Assembly (NCBI RefSeq): GCF_024362385.1
Contig: NZ_CP101466.1
Location: 1,736,001-1,800,000 of the forward strand
Source: Arthrobacter sp. DNA4
Lineage (GTDB): Bacteria > Actinomycetota > Actinomycetes > Actinomycetales > Micrococcaceae
Direction of reading: 5' to 3'
Length of the DNA: 64,000 nucleotides
Position numbers and translations under genes: made by a program. The notes under the pieces are model-generated. The model was not told the origin of the DNA and searched no databases. It was given only the letters and a program-made list of their open reading frames with translations. This document shows positions 48,608-57,975 of the stretch, one piece after another. Numbering within the stretch: the stretch's first letter is position 1; every line of letters begins with the position of its first letter.

Positions 48608-51600
48608 GTGCCCGGCGTGAGCCTGGCACGCCGCCTGATCGCGGCCGGATTCAGCGACCTGGAGAAGGGCGAACGGTTCCTTGCCGCGCGCGAACTTGAG
48701 GGGCTGGACCAGGACAGGCTCTTTGCCGGGCTGCAGCTGGCGGCGAGCCCGGACACTGCCCTGCAGTCCCTGGTCCGGCTGATTGAAAAGCACCCGCAGC
48801 TGCGGGACCTGGCGGCCGCTGACGCGGAGGACAGCGAGCCCATGTACCGGGTCCTGGGCGCTTCCGAGGCCCTGGGGGAGTTCCTCATCAGGCACCCGGA
48901 GCATTTGGAGGCCTTCCGGGTCCGGGCCAGTCCCGAGCCGCTGCCCGCCGACCCGGGCAGGCTGCGCACCACCCTCCTGCAGGCCGTGGGTGCCGACCCC
49001 CGCGCCGCACGTCCCGTGGCCGCCTCCACCGGCGCGGACGCCTACGCTGCCCTGCGCACGGCCTACCGGCGCGGACTGGTGGACCTCGCCGTCAAGGACC
49101 TCTGCGCCGCGGACCCGCTGGACTTCCTGCCATCGGTGGGCGGTGAACTTGCGGACCTGGCCGCAGCCGCCATTGAGGCTGCCCTCGCCGTCTCCCGCGC
49201 TGAAGCGGCGGAGCAGCACAGCGCAGCCGACGTCGCCGACGTCGGCCTGGCAGTCATCGGCATGGGCAAATGCGGAGCCCGGGAACTGAACTACATCTCC
49301 GACGTCGACGTCATCTACGTCGTGGACGCCGGCAGCCTGGAGGATGCCCAGGCCAACACCATCGGCACGGCGCTGGCAAGCGGCATCTCCCGGGCGATCT
49401 CCTCGGTTGCGAGGGAGCCCGGACTGTGGGAGGTGGATGCGAACCTGAGGCCCGAGGGCAAGTCGGGGCCGCTGGTCCGCACCCTCGCCTCCCACGAGAC
49501 GTACTACGCCAGGTGGGCCGAAAGCTGGGAATTCCAGGCGCTGCTCAAGGCCCGTGCCATTGCGGGCGACGCCGCGCTTGGCCGGGCGTACGAGGAAGCC
49601 GTGGCGCCGCTGATCTGGAGCTCGGCCGGGCGGGAGGGCTTCGTGGAGTCCGTCCAGGCGATGCGGCGCCGGGTCACGGAGAACATTCCGGCGGCCGAGG
49701 AGCAGCGCCAGATCAAGCTGGGCCGCGGCGGACTGCGCGACGTTGAATTCACCGTCCAGCTGCTCCAGCTGGTGCATGGCAAGGCGGATGAGACATTACG
49801 ACGGCGGGACACCACCTCTGCGATCGCTGCCCTTTCAGCGGGCGGTTACATTGGCCGTTCCGACGCGGCGGCCTTTGACAATGCCTACCGCTACCTGCGG
49901 CTCCTGGAGCACCGGATCCAGCTGTTCCAGCTGCGCCGGACCCACCTTATGCCGGTGGCGGAGCCGGCACTGCGCTCTTTGGCCAAAGCCGTCCTGGGGC
50001 CGTTCTCCAACGAACGGCCCAGCCCGGACTCCCTGCTGTCCGCGTGGCAACGGACCAAGCGCTCGGTCCGTGAACTGCACGAGCGTATCTTCTACCGGCC
50101 GCTGCTGAACACGGCAGCCAAACTCAGCAGCGAGGACGCCAGGCTGACCCCGGAAGCGGCGCAGGGACGGCTTGCGGCGCTCGGATACCGGGACCCGCAG
50201 GGGGCGATGCGCCACATTGAGGCGCTGACGGCCGGAGTGAGCCGCCGGGCCGCCCTGCAGCGCCAGCTCCTGCCCATCCTGCTCGACTGGCTCGCCGAGG
50301 GCGTGGACCCGGACGCCGGCCTTCTGGCCTTCCGCCGCGTCAGCGAGGCACTGGGCACCACACACTGGTACCTTGGCCTGCTCCGCGACTCCAACGCCGC
50401 CGCCGAACGCCTGTGCCACATGCTGTCCAACTCACGGCTGATCGCGGACCTGCTGGAGGTCTCGCCGGAGTCGGTGGCATGGCTGGGACAGGACAAGGAC
50501 CTGGTTCCCGTGGGCTTTGAAGCCCAGTGGCAGGAGATCACGGCAAAGATGTCCCGGCACGAGGACCCGGAGAGTGCCATGCGCCTGATCCGGCTGATCC
50601 GGCGGCGGGAAATCCTGCGCATCGCCATCGCAGATTCCGCCGGCGTCCTGGACCAGGAACAGGTGGGCAGGGCCCTGGCAGACACGGACCGCGCCGCCGT
50701 CCTGGGCGCGCTGCGGGTGGCGGAAGGAATAGTCTCAGCCGGCGGCCCGCTCAAAACCACGGTGCTGGTGGTGGCCATGGGCCGACAGGGCGGCCGGGAG
50801 ATCGGCTACGGCTCCGACGCCGACGTCATGTACGTCCACCGCGCGCTGCCCGGCTTTACCGAGGCGGAGGCGCAGGAACAGGCCGCCCGCATCGTGGCCA
50901 AGGTGTCCAGCCTCCTCACCCAGCCGCTGAAGCTTACCATCATGGCCGAACGGGTCCTCCAGATGGACGCCGATCTCCGTCCCGAGGGCAAGAACGGGGC
51001 CATGGTGCGCTCCCTGGACTCCTTCGCGGAGTATTACCGCCGCTGGTCCCTGATCTGGGAAGCACAGGCACTGTTGCGGGCACGGCCCATGGCCGGCGAT
51101 GATGCCCTGGCCGCTGATTTCCTCAAGCTGATCGATCCCATCCGCTACCCGGAAACCGTGGCGGAGCAGGACGTACGGGAGATCAGGCGCATCAAGGCCA
51201 GGGTGGAATCGGAGCGGCTGCCGCGCGGCGCCGACCCTGCACGGCACCTCAAACTCGGCCGCGGCGGCCTCAGTGACGTCGAGTGGCTGGTGCAGCTGCT
51301 GCAGCTCCAGCACGCCGGGAAACACCCAGAACTCCGGACCACGTCCACCCTGGAAGCCCTCACCGCAGCAGCCGAACTTGGACTGCTGGATGCTGCTGAC
51401 GCCGGTTTGCTGGCTGAGGCCTGGCGGTTGGCCAGCCGCATCCGGTCCGCCAATGTCATCTGGAACGGCAAGGCCTCCGATCTCCTGCCGTCCTCCCGCC
51501 GCGACCTCGAGGCCGTGGCGCGCTGGTGCGGCTACGAGCCGGGACACGCCGCCGCGCTGGAGGAAGACTATCTGCGGGTGAGCCGCCGCGCCCGCGCCGT

Positions 51601-51628
51601 CTTTGAACGTGTCTTCTATGGACACTGA
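48608..51628 (+). CDS. glnE: bifunctional glutamine synthetase adenylyltransferase / deadenylase
   Basis: GlnE adenylylates and de-adenylylates glutamine synthetase, controlling its activity with nitrogen supply. The 1006-aa protein has two nucleotidyltransferase domains: GMGKCGARELNYISDVDV at about residue 217 and AMGRQGGREIGYGSDADV at about 722, each with the G-S/D-D-D motif, plus GRGGLRDVEF and GRGGLSDVEWL lobes. GTG 48608 directly follows the glnA2 stop. The expected target is GlnA1 next door (conserved Tyr in KDLYELP). Confidence 0.95.
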   Translation: MPGVSLARRLIAAGFSDLEKGERFLAARELEGLDQDRLFAGLQLAASPDTALQSLVRLIEKHPQLRDLAAADAEDSEPMYRVLGASEALGEFLIRHPEHLEAFRVRASPEPLPADPGRLRTTLLQAVGADPRAARPVAASTGADAYAALRTAYRRGLVDLAVKDLCAADPLDFLPSVGGELADLAAAAIEAALAVSRAEAAEQHSAADVADVGLAVIGMGKCGARELNYISDVDVIYVVDAGSLEDAQANTIGTALASGISRAISSVAREPGLWEVDANLRPEGKSGPLVRTLASHETYYARWAESWEFQALLKARAIAGDAALGRAYEEAVAPLIWSSAGREGFVESVQAMRRRVTENIPAAEEQRQIKLGRGGLRDVEFTVQLLQLVHGKADETLRRRDTTSAIAALSAGGYIGRSDAAAFDNAYRYLRLLEHRIQLFQLRRTHLMPVAEPALRSLAKAVLGPFSNERPSPDSLLSAWQRTKRSVRELHERIFYRPLLNTAAKLSSEDARLTPEAAQGRLAALGYRDPQGAMRHIEALTAGVSRRAALQRQLLPILLDWLAEGVDPDAGLLAFRRVSEALGTTHWYLGLLRDSNAAAERLCHMLSNSRLIADLLEVSPESVAWLGQDKDLVPVGFEAQWQEITAKMSRHEDPESAMRLIRLIRRREILRIAIADSAGVLDQEQVGRALADTDRAAVLGALRVAEGIVSAGGPLKTTVLVVAMGRQGGREIGYGSDADVMYVHRALPGFTEAEAQEQAARIVAKVSSLLTQPLKLTIMAERVLQMDADLRPEGKNGAMVRSLDSFAEYYRRWSLIWEAQALLRARPMAGDDALAADFLKLIDPIRYPETVAEQDVREIRRIKARVESERLPRGADPARHLKLGRGGLSDVEWLVQLLQLQHAGKHPELRTTSTLEALTAAAELGLLDAADAGLLAEAWRLASRIRSANVIWNGKASDLLPSSRRDLEAVARWCGYEPGHAAALEEDYLRVSRRARAVFERVFYGH

Positions 51629-52154
51629 CTGGGTCTGGCTTATCCCGCTACGGGACCTGGACGCGGATGCCCGCGCCATCCAGTTGGGCGCCATCGCGGA
51701 CATGTCGCTCCTGGCAGGCCAGGAACGGTTTGTGGGTGACCCCCTCCGCATGGCGCTGGCAGGCCTGGCCGAAGAATCACGGCACCCCTACGTCGTGGAG
51801 GCAGGCGGGAACGCAGCCGGTGTCCTGACCCTCCAGGCGGGGGCCGCCGGTCTTGCCGGGTGGCCCGACGACAGCTCAGCCTGGCTGCTGCGGGGCTTCC
51901 TCATCGACAGCCGGCACCAGGGCAGGGGGCTGGGCACGCTGGCGACCGCTGCCGCTGTGGAGGCTGCCCGCAAGCTCACCGCCCGGCACCAAAGCGGCGA
52001 GTCCGGCGTCGTACTTTCCGTCAATGAGGACAACAATGCGGGCCTCTCCGCGTACCGCCGCGCCGGATTTGTCGACGCAGGGCCGTACCTGGGCGGTTCC
52101 GCGGGGCCGCAGCGGACCATGTTCCACAGCTTCGCTGCCGCCGCACCGGCGTAA
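51618..52154 (+). CDS. GNAT-family N-acetyltransferase
   Basis: This 178-aa acetyltransferase has the acetyl-CoA loop RHQGRGLGTLA (motif A) and a motif B segment SVNEDNNAGLSAYRRAGF. The substrate is unknown. ATG 51618 overlaps the end of glnE by 11 bp, so it is translated with the glnA2-glnE mRNA. Confidence 0.85.
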   Translation: MDTDWVWLIPLRDLDADARAIQLGAIADMSLLAGQERFVGDPLRMALAGLAEESRHPYVVEAGGNAAGVLTLQAGAAGLAGWPDDSSAWLLRGFLIDSRHQGRGLGTLATAAAVEAARKLTARHQSGESGVVLSVNEDNNAGLSAYRRAGFVDAGPYLGGSAGPQRTMFHSFAAAAPA

Positions 52155-52360
52155 CGCGCCGGACCGGCATTGCGCTTAGCAAGCGTTTGCCCGATTATGT
52201 GGTTGGCGGTGTTCTCCAACCTTGTTGGGGGGAAGGCTGGACAGTCTTCGTCTCGGGGGGCATTCGTCAGGGGGTCCGGCTCCCGGTCTCAGCACGTCTG
52301 GAGACGGGCCCCCACCTTACGGCGGTCTCCGTCCGCGGCCTTGACGGCCGGGACAACGCA

Positions 52361-52395
52361 AAAGGCGGCCACCGGATGAACCGGTGGCCGCCTTT
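52361..52395. terminator. bidirectional terminator between GNAT gene and glnA1
   Basis: A perfect 15-bp stem (AAAGGCGGCCACCGG and its complement) with a 5-nt loop ATGAA is bounded by A and T tracts. It serves the plus-strand GNAT transcript and the minus-strand glnA1. The rest of the 275-bp gap before it shows no gene. Confidence 0.9.
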
Positions 52396-52429
52396 GCTGT
52401 TTCAGCGCTCCTGCAGGGCAGGCCGCAGA

Positions 52430-53853
52430 CTAGACGCCGTAGTAGAGCTCGAACTCGTAGGGGTTCGGGCGCAGGGACAGCGGACGGATCTCGTTCTCGT
52501 ACTTGTACTCGATCCAGGTGTCGATCAGGTCCTGGGTGAAGACACCGCCGGCCTGCAGGAACTCGTTGTCCTCGCGCAGGGCCTCCAGGGCTTCCTCGAG
52601 GGTGCCCGGAGCCTTGGGGATGTCCTTGGCTTCCTCGGCCGGGAGCTCGTAGAGGTCCTTGTCGATGGGAGCCGGGGGCTCGATGCGGTTGCGGATGCCG
52701 TCAATGCCGGCCATCAGCTGGGCAGCGAAGGCCAGGTAAGGGTTGGAGGAGGGGTCCGGAGCGCGGAATTCGATGCGCTTGGCCTTCGGGTTGGAGCCCG
52801 TGATGGGGATGCGGATACCGGCGGAGCGGTTGCCCTGCGAGTAGACCATGTTAACCGGAGCCTCGAAGCCCTTGACCAGGCGACGGTAGGAGTTCACCGT
52901 CGGGTTGGTGAAGGCCAGGACGGCGGAGGAGTGCTGGAGCAGGCCGCCGATGTACCAGCGGGCGGTGTCGGACAGGCCGCGTAGCCCTTCTCGTCGTAGA
53001 ACAGCGGCTCGCCACCGTTCCACAGCGACTGGTGGCAGTGCATGCCCGAGCCGTTGTCGCCGAAGACAGGCTTCGGCATGAAGGTAACGGACTTGCCCCA
53101 GGCGTCAGCGGTGTTCTTGATGACGTACTTGAACTTCTGCAGGTCATCGGCAGCGTGGGTCAGCGTGGTGAACTTGTAGTTGATCTCGGCCTGGCCGGCG
53201 GACCCAACTTCGTGGTGGCTGCGCTCGACCTCGAGGCCGGCTTCGTCCAGGGCAACGCACATGGCGTCGCGCAGGTCAGCCTGCTTGTCGGTCGGGGAGA
53301 CCGGGAAGTAGCCGCCCTTGACGGGGGTCTTGTAGCCCAGGTTGCCGCCTTCTTCCTCGCGGCCGCTGTTCCAGTGGGCTTCTTCGGAGTCGATCTTGTA
53401 GAAGCTGCCCTCGGGGGAGGACTGGTACTGGACGTTGTCGAACACGAAGAACTCGGCTTCGGGAGCGAAGAATGCGGTGTCGGCGATGCCGGTGGAGGCC
53501 AGGTAGGCCTCGGCCTTCTCGGCCACGCCGCGGGGGTCGCGGTGGTACGGGTCACCGGTGCGCGGGTTGACGATCGAGAAGTTCAGCGCGAGGGTCTTCT
53601 CCATGCGGAAGGTGTCCAGGAACGCGGTGGTGACGTCCGGGATCAGCTGCATGTCAGATTCGGCGATGCCCTGGAATCCGCGGATGGAGGAACCGTCGAA
53701 GAGCTGTCCGTTGACGAAGAAATCAGCGTCAACACTCTTCGCGGGGACGTTGAAGTGCTGCTGGACACCCGGAAGGTCGGTGAAGCGGATATCGACGAAC
53801 TTTACATCTTCGTCCTTGATGAACTTGAGGACTTCGTCCGCAGTCTTGAACAT
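52430..53853 (-). CDS. glnA: type I glutamine synthetase GlnA1, one frameshift
   Basis: This is the main glutamine synthetase (glutamate, ammonia, ATP to glutamine). N-terminal part: [39 protein letters not shown]. Near 52979 the frame breaks after DEKGYA, and [31 protein letters not shown] and [10 protein letters not shown] (the Tyr adenylylated by GlnE) continue in a second frame. Adding one C to GGCCGC on the plus strand, so GCGGG on the coding strand, restores 1425 nt or exactly 474 aa. The upstream segment carries an A/T-rich promoter-like TATTTA. Confidence 0.92.
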
Positions 53854-54068
53854 CTATGCTCCTAACGCATATGTAAATATCTGGCATGCACGCCATGTGA
53901 TCCAGCGCAATCCAAAATCAGGGAGAACGCATGTTGTCCCTGTCGCGTGTACCTGCCGGGGGATTGCTTGAAACTTCTAACAGACTATGGATCCGGCATT
54001 TCCCGTCCATGTCCGCATTGTTTCGGGCAGGTTACAGAATGCCCTGCTATGACCACGGTATCGTCCGT

Positions 54069-54101
54069 CCACACTGTGGTCGAGTCCCATCCACACTGTG
54101 G
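54069..54101. promoter_or_regulatory. tandem palindromes CCACACTGTGG, 22 bp apart
   Basis: Two identical 11-bp palindromes (54069-54079 and 54091-54101) lie centre to centre 22 bp apart, two helical turns, in the glnA1-RDD gap. The second ends 24 bp before the RDD -10 box. This looks like a dimer-binding operator. Their left halves also resemble degenerate DnaA boxes. Confidence 0.5.
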
Positions 54102-54125
54102 GCGCGCTGCTGGCCCCGGGGTCGG

Positions 54126-54131
54126 TAAACT
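54126..54131 (+). promoter_or_regulatory. -10 element for leaderless RDD gene
   Basis: TAAACT ends 6 nt before the GTG start at 54138. Confidence 0.5.
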
Positions 54132-54137
54132 TGGACG

Positions 54138-54575
54138 GTGGTAGATCGCAAAGACATTGGCTCCTGGCTCACCGGACCTGACACCTCCGGCATCTCAAAG
54201 TATCCGGGGGAGCGCCTGGGACTGCCGGAGTCCGGTCCCGGCTCCATTGCCCGGGCAGGGCGCAGGATCGTTGCGATCATGATCGACTGGGGCATCGCAC
54301 TGCTCATCAGCAACTTTGCCTTTGGCGGCGATTCCTGGGCCACGCTGGCGGTCTTCGCCATCGAACAGACCCTGCTGGTGGGCACCCTCGGGTACAGCAT
54401 CGGCCACCGCATCATGGGCATCGCGGTGATCAAGCCGGGAGGCGGCACTCCGGGGCCGCTGGCTGGCCTGGTCAGGGCAGTGCTCCTCTGCCTGGTCATC
54501 CCCGCAGTCATTTTCGACCCGGACCAGCGCGGCCTGCACGACAAGGCCATGAATACGCTCCTTATCCGGCGATAA
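54138..54575 (+). CDS. RDD-family membrane protein
   Basis: This 145-aa protein has the RDD hallmark: ARAGRRIVAIMIDWGIALLI (Arg and Asp in the first helix), two further hydrophobic segments, the central HRIMGIAVIK, and FDPDQRGLHDKAMNTLLI near the end. The family's role is not firmly known. Homologues sit near glnA1 in mycobacteria (Rv2219A). The start is a GTG with a leaderless-type -10. Confidence 0.85.
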   Translation: MVDRKDIGSWLTGPDTSGISKYPGERLGLPESGPGSIARAGRRIVAIMIDWGIALLISNFAFGGDSWATLAVFAIEQTLLVGTLGYSIGHRIMGIAVIKPGGGTPGPLAGLVRAVLLCLVIPAVIFDPDQRGLHDKAMNTLLIRR

Positions 54576-54627
54576 GGCACGGGCCTCCCGCGGGCAGCGG
54601 CGCTCCAAGGGCAGCCGCACCAAGGTA

Positions 54628-54666
54628 CCCGCCGCTCTAAGCACCCGCCGCTCTAAGCACCCGCCG
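54628..54666. repeat. 16-bp tandem repeat, about 2.4 copies
   Basis: CCCGCCGCTCTAAGCA occurs at 54628-54643 and 54644-54659, followed by a partial CCCGCCG. It covers the stop codon of the minus-strand DMT transporter, duplicating the last residues and stop. Confidence 0.8.
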
Positions 54667-55624
54667 GGTTCTTCCGCCGGAAGGCCCGCGCATTCGTGAC
54701 GATGACGCCGCCGACCACGATGGCGCCGCCCACAAACTGCGCGGCTGTGTGGACCTGTCCGGCGAGAATGGTCAGGACTGCGGTGAAGACGGTGATCAGG
54801 TTGAGGAACACGCCGGCACCGGCCGCCGGCAGGACCGTCAGGGCGCGGTTCCACAGCACGTAGGACAGTACCGACGGAAAAATGGCGATGAAGAGCAATG
54901 ACGCCAACGCACTGCCCGTCCCGGGAAAAGCCAGGCCGCCCGGCGCGAAACGCACCGGGGCCAGCAGGGCCACCGCCACGGCTGCCTGCACTGCGGTGGC
55001 TGTGATCGGCGGGATCTTAGGTGCCAGGCGGCCAACGACCGTGTAGGCCGTCCAGACAACCACTGCCCCCACCATCAGCACCTTGCCGGTGCCGAAGCCG
55101 GCAGTGGCCAGCCGGCCCACATTCCCTCCACTGATGACGATGAGGACGCCGGTCAGTGCCATCACGACGCTTACCACCGCCATCGGCGTGAGCCGTTCGC
55201 GCAGGAACACTGCGGCCGCCAGCGTGATCAGCGCCGGATTGAAGGCGTTGATCAGCGAGGCATTGAACGCATCGGTGTGTTCCAGGGCGAAGTACAGGAG
55301 GAGGTTGTATCCGAGCAGCCCGCACACGCTGAGCGCCAGCAGCCACGGCCACGCAGCCGCAACGGACCGCCAGCAGGGCTTCTCCACAAGCTGGGCTATC
55401 AGCAGCAGCGGCACCAGTGCGATCGCCCACCGCAGGAAGACCAGGCTCAGGGGGTCGATGCTGTGGACGGCGCGGCGCCCACCACGTAGTTGCTTAGCCC
55501 AGAACAGGGTCGCCCCCAGCAGGGAGAGGAGGGCGATTACCCGCCTGCGCCCCTGCGCGCGCGTCTCCGGCGTCCCTGCCTCCTGCGGTGGCTGGGCCTT
55601 CGGTCCCTGCTCAACGGAGTCCAC
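54653..55624 (-). CDS. EamA/DMT-family transporter, with a local compensated frame change
   Basis: This 323-aa polytopic membrane protein has about ten helices in two EamA halves and is probably an exporter of amino acids or metabolites (substrate unknown). Near the first helix, FWA then KQLRGGRR (55465-55490) reads oddly. The other frame gives NYVVGA, the usual sequence of this family. An extra base before and a missing base after, in GCCGCGCC, would explain this. GTG 55624 was chosen as the longest reading; a later start after the basic stretch is possible. Confidence 0.82.
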   Translation of the reverse strand: MDSVEQGPKAQPPQEAGTPETRAQGRRRVIALLSLLGATLFWAKQLRGGRRAVHSIDPLSLVFLRWAIALVPLLLIAQLVEKPCWRSVAAAWPWLLALSVCGLLGYNLLLYFALEHTDAFNASLINAFNPALITLAAAVFLRERLTPMAVVSVVMALTGVLIVISGGNVGRLATAGFGTGKVLMVGAVVVWTAYTVVGRLAPKIPPITATAVQAAVAVALLAPVRFAPGGLAFPGTGSALASLLFIAIFPSVLSYVLWNRALTVLPAAGAGVFLNLITVFTAVLTILAGQVHTAAQFVGGAIVVGGVIVTNARAFRRKNPAGA

Positions 55625-55642
55625 GGCGGCAGGCCAGTTCCG

Positions 55643-55993
55643 CTAGGCGCGGCTGGACTCGAGGGCAGGGGCGTCCGCTGCGCCGGCAGCGCTGAGGTAC
55701 CCGCGGCGTCCGGCCCAGCGTTCGAAAAGGAGGGTGGCGAACGGGAAGATTGCCGAGACACCTGCCAGCACGGCCACCAGGAACGGCCAGCGCTGTACCC
55801 GCCACAGCATGAGCGCGGCGACCCCGTAGCCGATGAACAGGGCACCGTGGACAGGGCCTGCCACCTGGACGCCGAGCTCCGTGGTGGCGGCAATCCATTT
55901 GAAATACATGCCGGCGAGGAGGGCAGCCCAACTGCAGGCCTCGGCCACGGCGAGGATGCGGAAGGCGCGGATCACTGTTGTCCTGAGGGGCAT
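55643..55993 (-). CDS. DUF3817 membrane protein
   Basis: This 116-aa protein has three membrane helices (FRILAVAEACSWAALLAGMYF, VHGALFIGYGVAALMLW, LVAVLAGVSAIFPFATLLF). It matches the DUF3817 family, often linked to MFS transport or nitrogen genes without a defined role. ATG 55993 has AGG 8 nt upstream, better than ATG 55999 two codons earlier. Confidence 0.82.
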   Translation of the reverse strand: MPLRTTVIRAFRILAVAEACSWAALLAGMYFKWIAATTELGVQVAGPVHGALFIGYGVAALMLWRVQRWPFLVAVLAGVSAIFPFATLLFERWAGRRGYLSAAGAADAPALESSRA

Positions 55994-56072
55994 GGTCATG
56001 TCCTGTCGTCGGGCGGTGCGCTGGCCGCAGATGTGATAAAGGGCTGCGCGCGGCTGTTCGGGCACAAAGAAA

Positions 56073-56110
56073 AACGCCCCGGCTGCCGGCAGTGCCGGTA
56101 CCGGGGCGTT
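56073..56110. terminator. terminator between DUF3817 and DUF4191 genes
   Basis: The stem AACGCCCCGG/CCGGGGCGTT with inner pairing CTGCCGGC lies just beyond the DUF4191 stop codon on the minus strand, with T/A-rich flanks. Confidence 0.75.
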
Positions 56111-56117
56111 GAACCAG

Positions 56118-56870
56118 CTAGCGTCCGCGGTTGGGACGGGCCTTGTAGGGGTCGATGCCCTTGGGAATGGGAAGCCTGGTACCCATGGACGCGATGCGCT
56201 TGGATACCGTGCTGACTTCAAGTTTGGTCAGTTCGTTCTTCATCTTGCCCATCTGCTTGGCCACCTGGCTCAGCGGCACCTGGCCTTCGCCGCGGCCGGT
56301 CTGGATGGTGTGGACAGGAACGTTGGGCAGGATGCGCGCCAGGCGCTTGCGCTCGGCGTCGAGCAGCGGCTTCACCCGGTGGGTGGGGCCTTCGCTGACA
56401 AGGACGACGCCGGGACGGCCCACAGCGCGGAACACGGCATCCTGCGTGCGCGGGTTGACGGCCACGGGCTGTTCTTCGGTGATCCAGCCGCGGCGGAGGG
56501 TTCCCAGAGCAGCGCCCGAAGCTCCGGGCTGGTTTTCGATCTGCGCGAACGCTGCACGCTCAGCGCGGCGGGACAGAATGAAGGTGGCCGCCAGCAGGCC
56601 GAGCGGAATGCCGATGATCAGGCCGGTAATCCAGTTATCCAGCCAGAAACCCACCAGGAAGCTCACGGCCACAACACCGAGGAACACCAGCAGCATGAGC
56701 CACGGAACCATGGGGTCGTGGCGGCGGGTCATGGTGAAGACCTCACCGATCTGCTTGAGCCTGCTGGGCTTCTTGGCCTTAGCTTCCTTGGGCTTGCGCG
56801 TGAACAGGCCGCGCTTCACCGCGCTGGAGCCCGCCGGGGTGGAGTTGCTGGAGTCAGGGGATTTCGCCAT
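56118..56870 (-). CDS. DUF4191 membrane protein
   Basis: This 250-aa protein corresponds to the Rv2219-type family beside lipA in actinobacteria. A basic N-terminus (FTRKPKEAKAKKPSRLKQIG) precedes two helices (WLMLLVFLGVVAVSFLVGFWL and WITGLIIGIPLGLLAATFIL). A soluble domain follows with VNPRTQDAVFRAVGRPGVVLVSEG. The family name is from memory, and its function is unknown. Confidence 0.8.
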   Translation of the reverse strand: MAKSPDSSNSTPAGSSAVKRGLFTRKPKEAKAKKPSRLKQIGEVFTMTRRHDPMVPWLMLLVFLGVVAVSFLVGFWLDNWITGLIIGIPLGLLAATFILSRRAERAAFAQIENQPGASGAALGTLRRGWITEEQPVAVNPRTQDAVFRAVGRPGVVLVSEGPTHRVKPLLDAERKRLARILPNVPVHTIQTGRGEGQVPLSQVAKQMGKMKNELTKLEVSTVSKRIASMGTRLPIPKGIDPYKARPNRGR

Positions 56871-56900
56871 AGTGCCTCAATTCTACGTGACTTAAACCAA

Positions 56901-56936
56901 AGGGCCGGACGCTGGATTCTTCCAGCGCCCGGCCCT
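56901..56936. terminator. terminator of lipA
   Basis: A 16-bp stem with one A-C mismatch (AGGGCCGGACGCTGGA paired with TCCAGCGCCCGGCCCT) around a 4-nt loop lies about 20 bp beyond the lipA stop on the minus strand. Confidence 0.75.
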
Positions 56937-56958
56937 CTGCCACTTCACAAAGGTGAGG

Positions 56959-57975
56959 TCACGAGTGTGCAGCGAGGAGGGTGCTGGCTTCCTGGCGGGT
57001 GGTGCCGGAGTCCTGGATGCCTTCTGCGATGTGGGCGAGTTCGGCGGGGATGTCGCGGCCTTTTTTGCGCATGGCGGTGGCCCAGAGGCGGCGCGCGGTA
57101 GGAGGAGCGGACCAGGGGTCCGGACATGACGCCGAGGAAGCCGATGTCTTCGGCTTCGTGCTGGAGGTCCACGAATTCCTGGGGTTTGACCCAGCGGTCC
57201 ACGGGCAGGTGCCGTTCGGACGGGCGCAGGTACTGGGTGATGGTGATCAGGTCGCAGCGGCCTGGTGCAGGTCGCGGAGGGCTTCGCTGATTTCTTCGCG
57301 GGTTTCGCCCATGCCCAGGATGAGGTTGGATTTGGTGACCATTCCCAGGTTCCGGCCCTGGGTGATGACGTCCAGGGAGCGTTCGTAGCGGAAGGCGGGG
57401 CGGATCCTTTTGAAGATCCGGGGCACGGTTTCGACGTTGTGCGCGAAGACTTCGGGCGCTGAGTCGCAGATCGCCTTGATGTGGTCGGGGTTGCCGGAGA
57501 AGTCGGGGATGAGCAGTTCCACGCCGGTGCCGGGGTTCAGTTCGTGGATTTTGCGGACGGTTTCGGCGTAGAGCCAGACGCCTTCGTCTTCGAGGTCATC
57601 GCGGGCCACGCCGGTGACGGTGGCGTAGCGCAGCTGCATGGATTGGACGGAGCGGGCCACCTTGGTGGGTTCGAACATGTCCACGGGGGAGGGTTTGCCG
57701 GTGTCGATCTGGCAGAAGTCGCAGCGGCGGGTGCATTCGGAGCCGCCGATCAGGAAGGTGGCTTCCTTGTCTTCCCAGCATTCGAAGATGTTGGGGCAGC
57801 CGGCCTCTTCGCAGACGGTGTGCAGGCCTTCTTTTTTGACCAGGTTCTTCAGCCCGACGAACTCCGGGCCCATCTGGACCTTGGCCTTGATCCACTCCGG
57901 CTTGCGCTCCACCGGGACCGCAGCGTTGCGCTGCTCGATCCGCAGCATCTTCCGGCCTTCAGGTGCCAATGTCAC
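56959..57975 (-). CDS. lipA: lipoyl synthase, two frameshifts near the C-terminus
   Basis: LipA is a radical-SAM enzyme that inserts two sulphurs into the octanoyl chain on lipoyl domains. Auxiliary cluster cysteines C55, C60 and C66 lie in [13 protein letters not shown] and the radical cluster C81, C85, C88 in CTRRCDFC. Near 57255 the frame breaks after DLHQA (adding one G restores [13 protein letters not shown]). Near 57100 it breaks again after RSSYRA; two added G would restore [14 protein letters not shown] and end with LLAAHS at 56959. RSSYR is the family C-terminal cluster ligand motif. It overlaps lipB by 4 bp. Confidence 0.9.
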
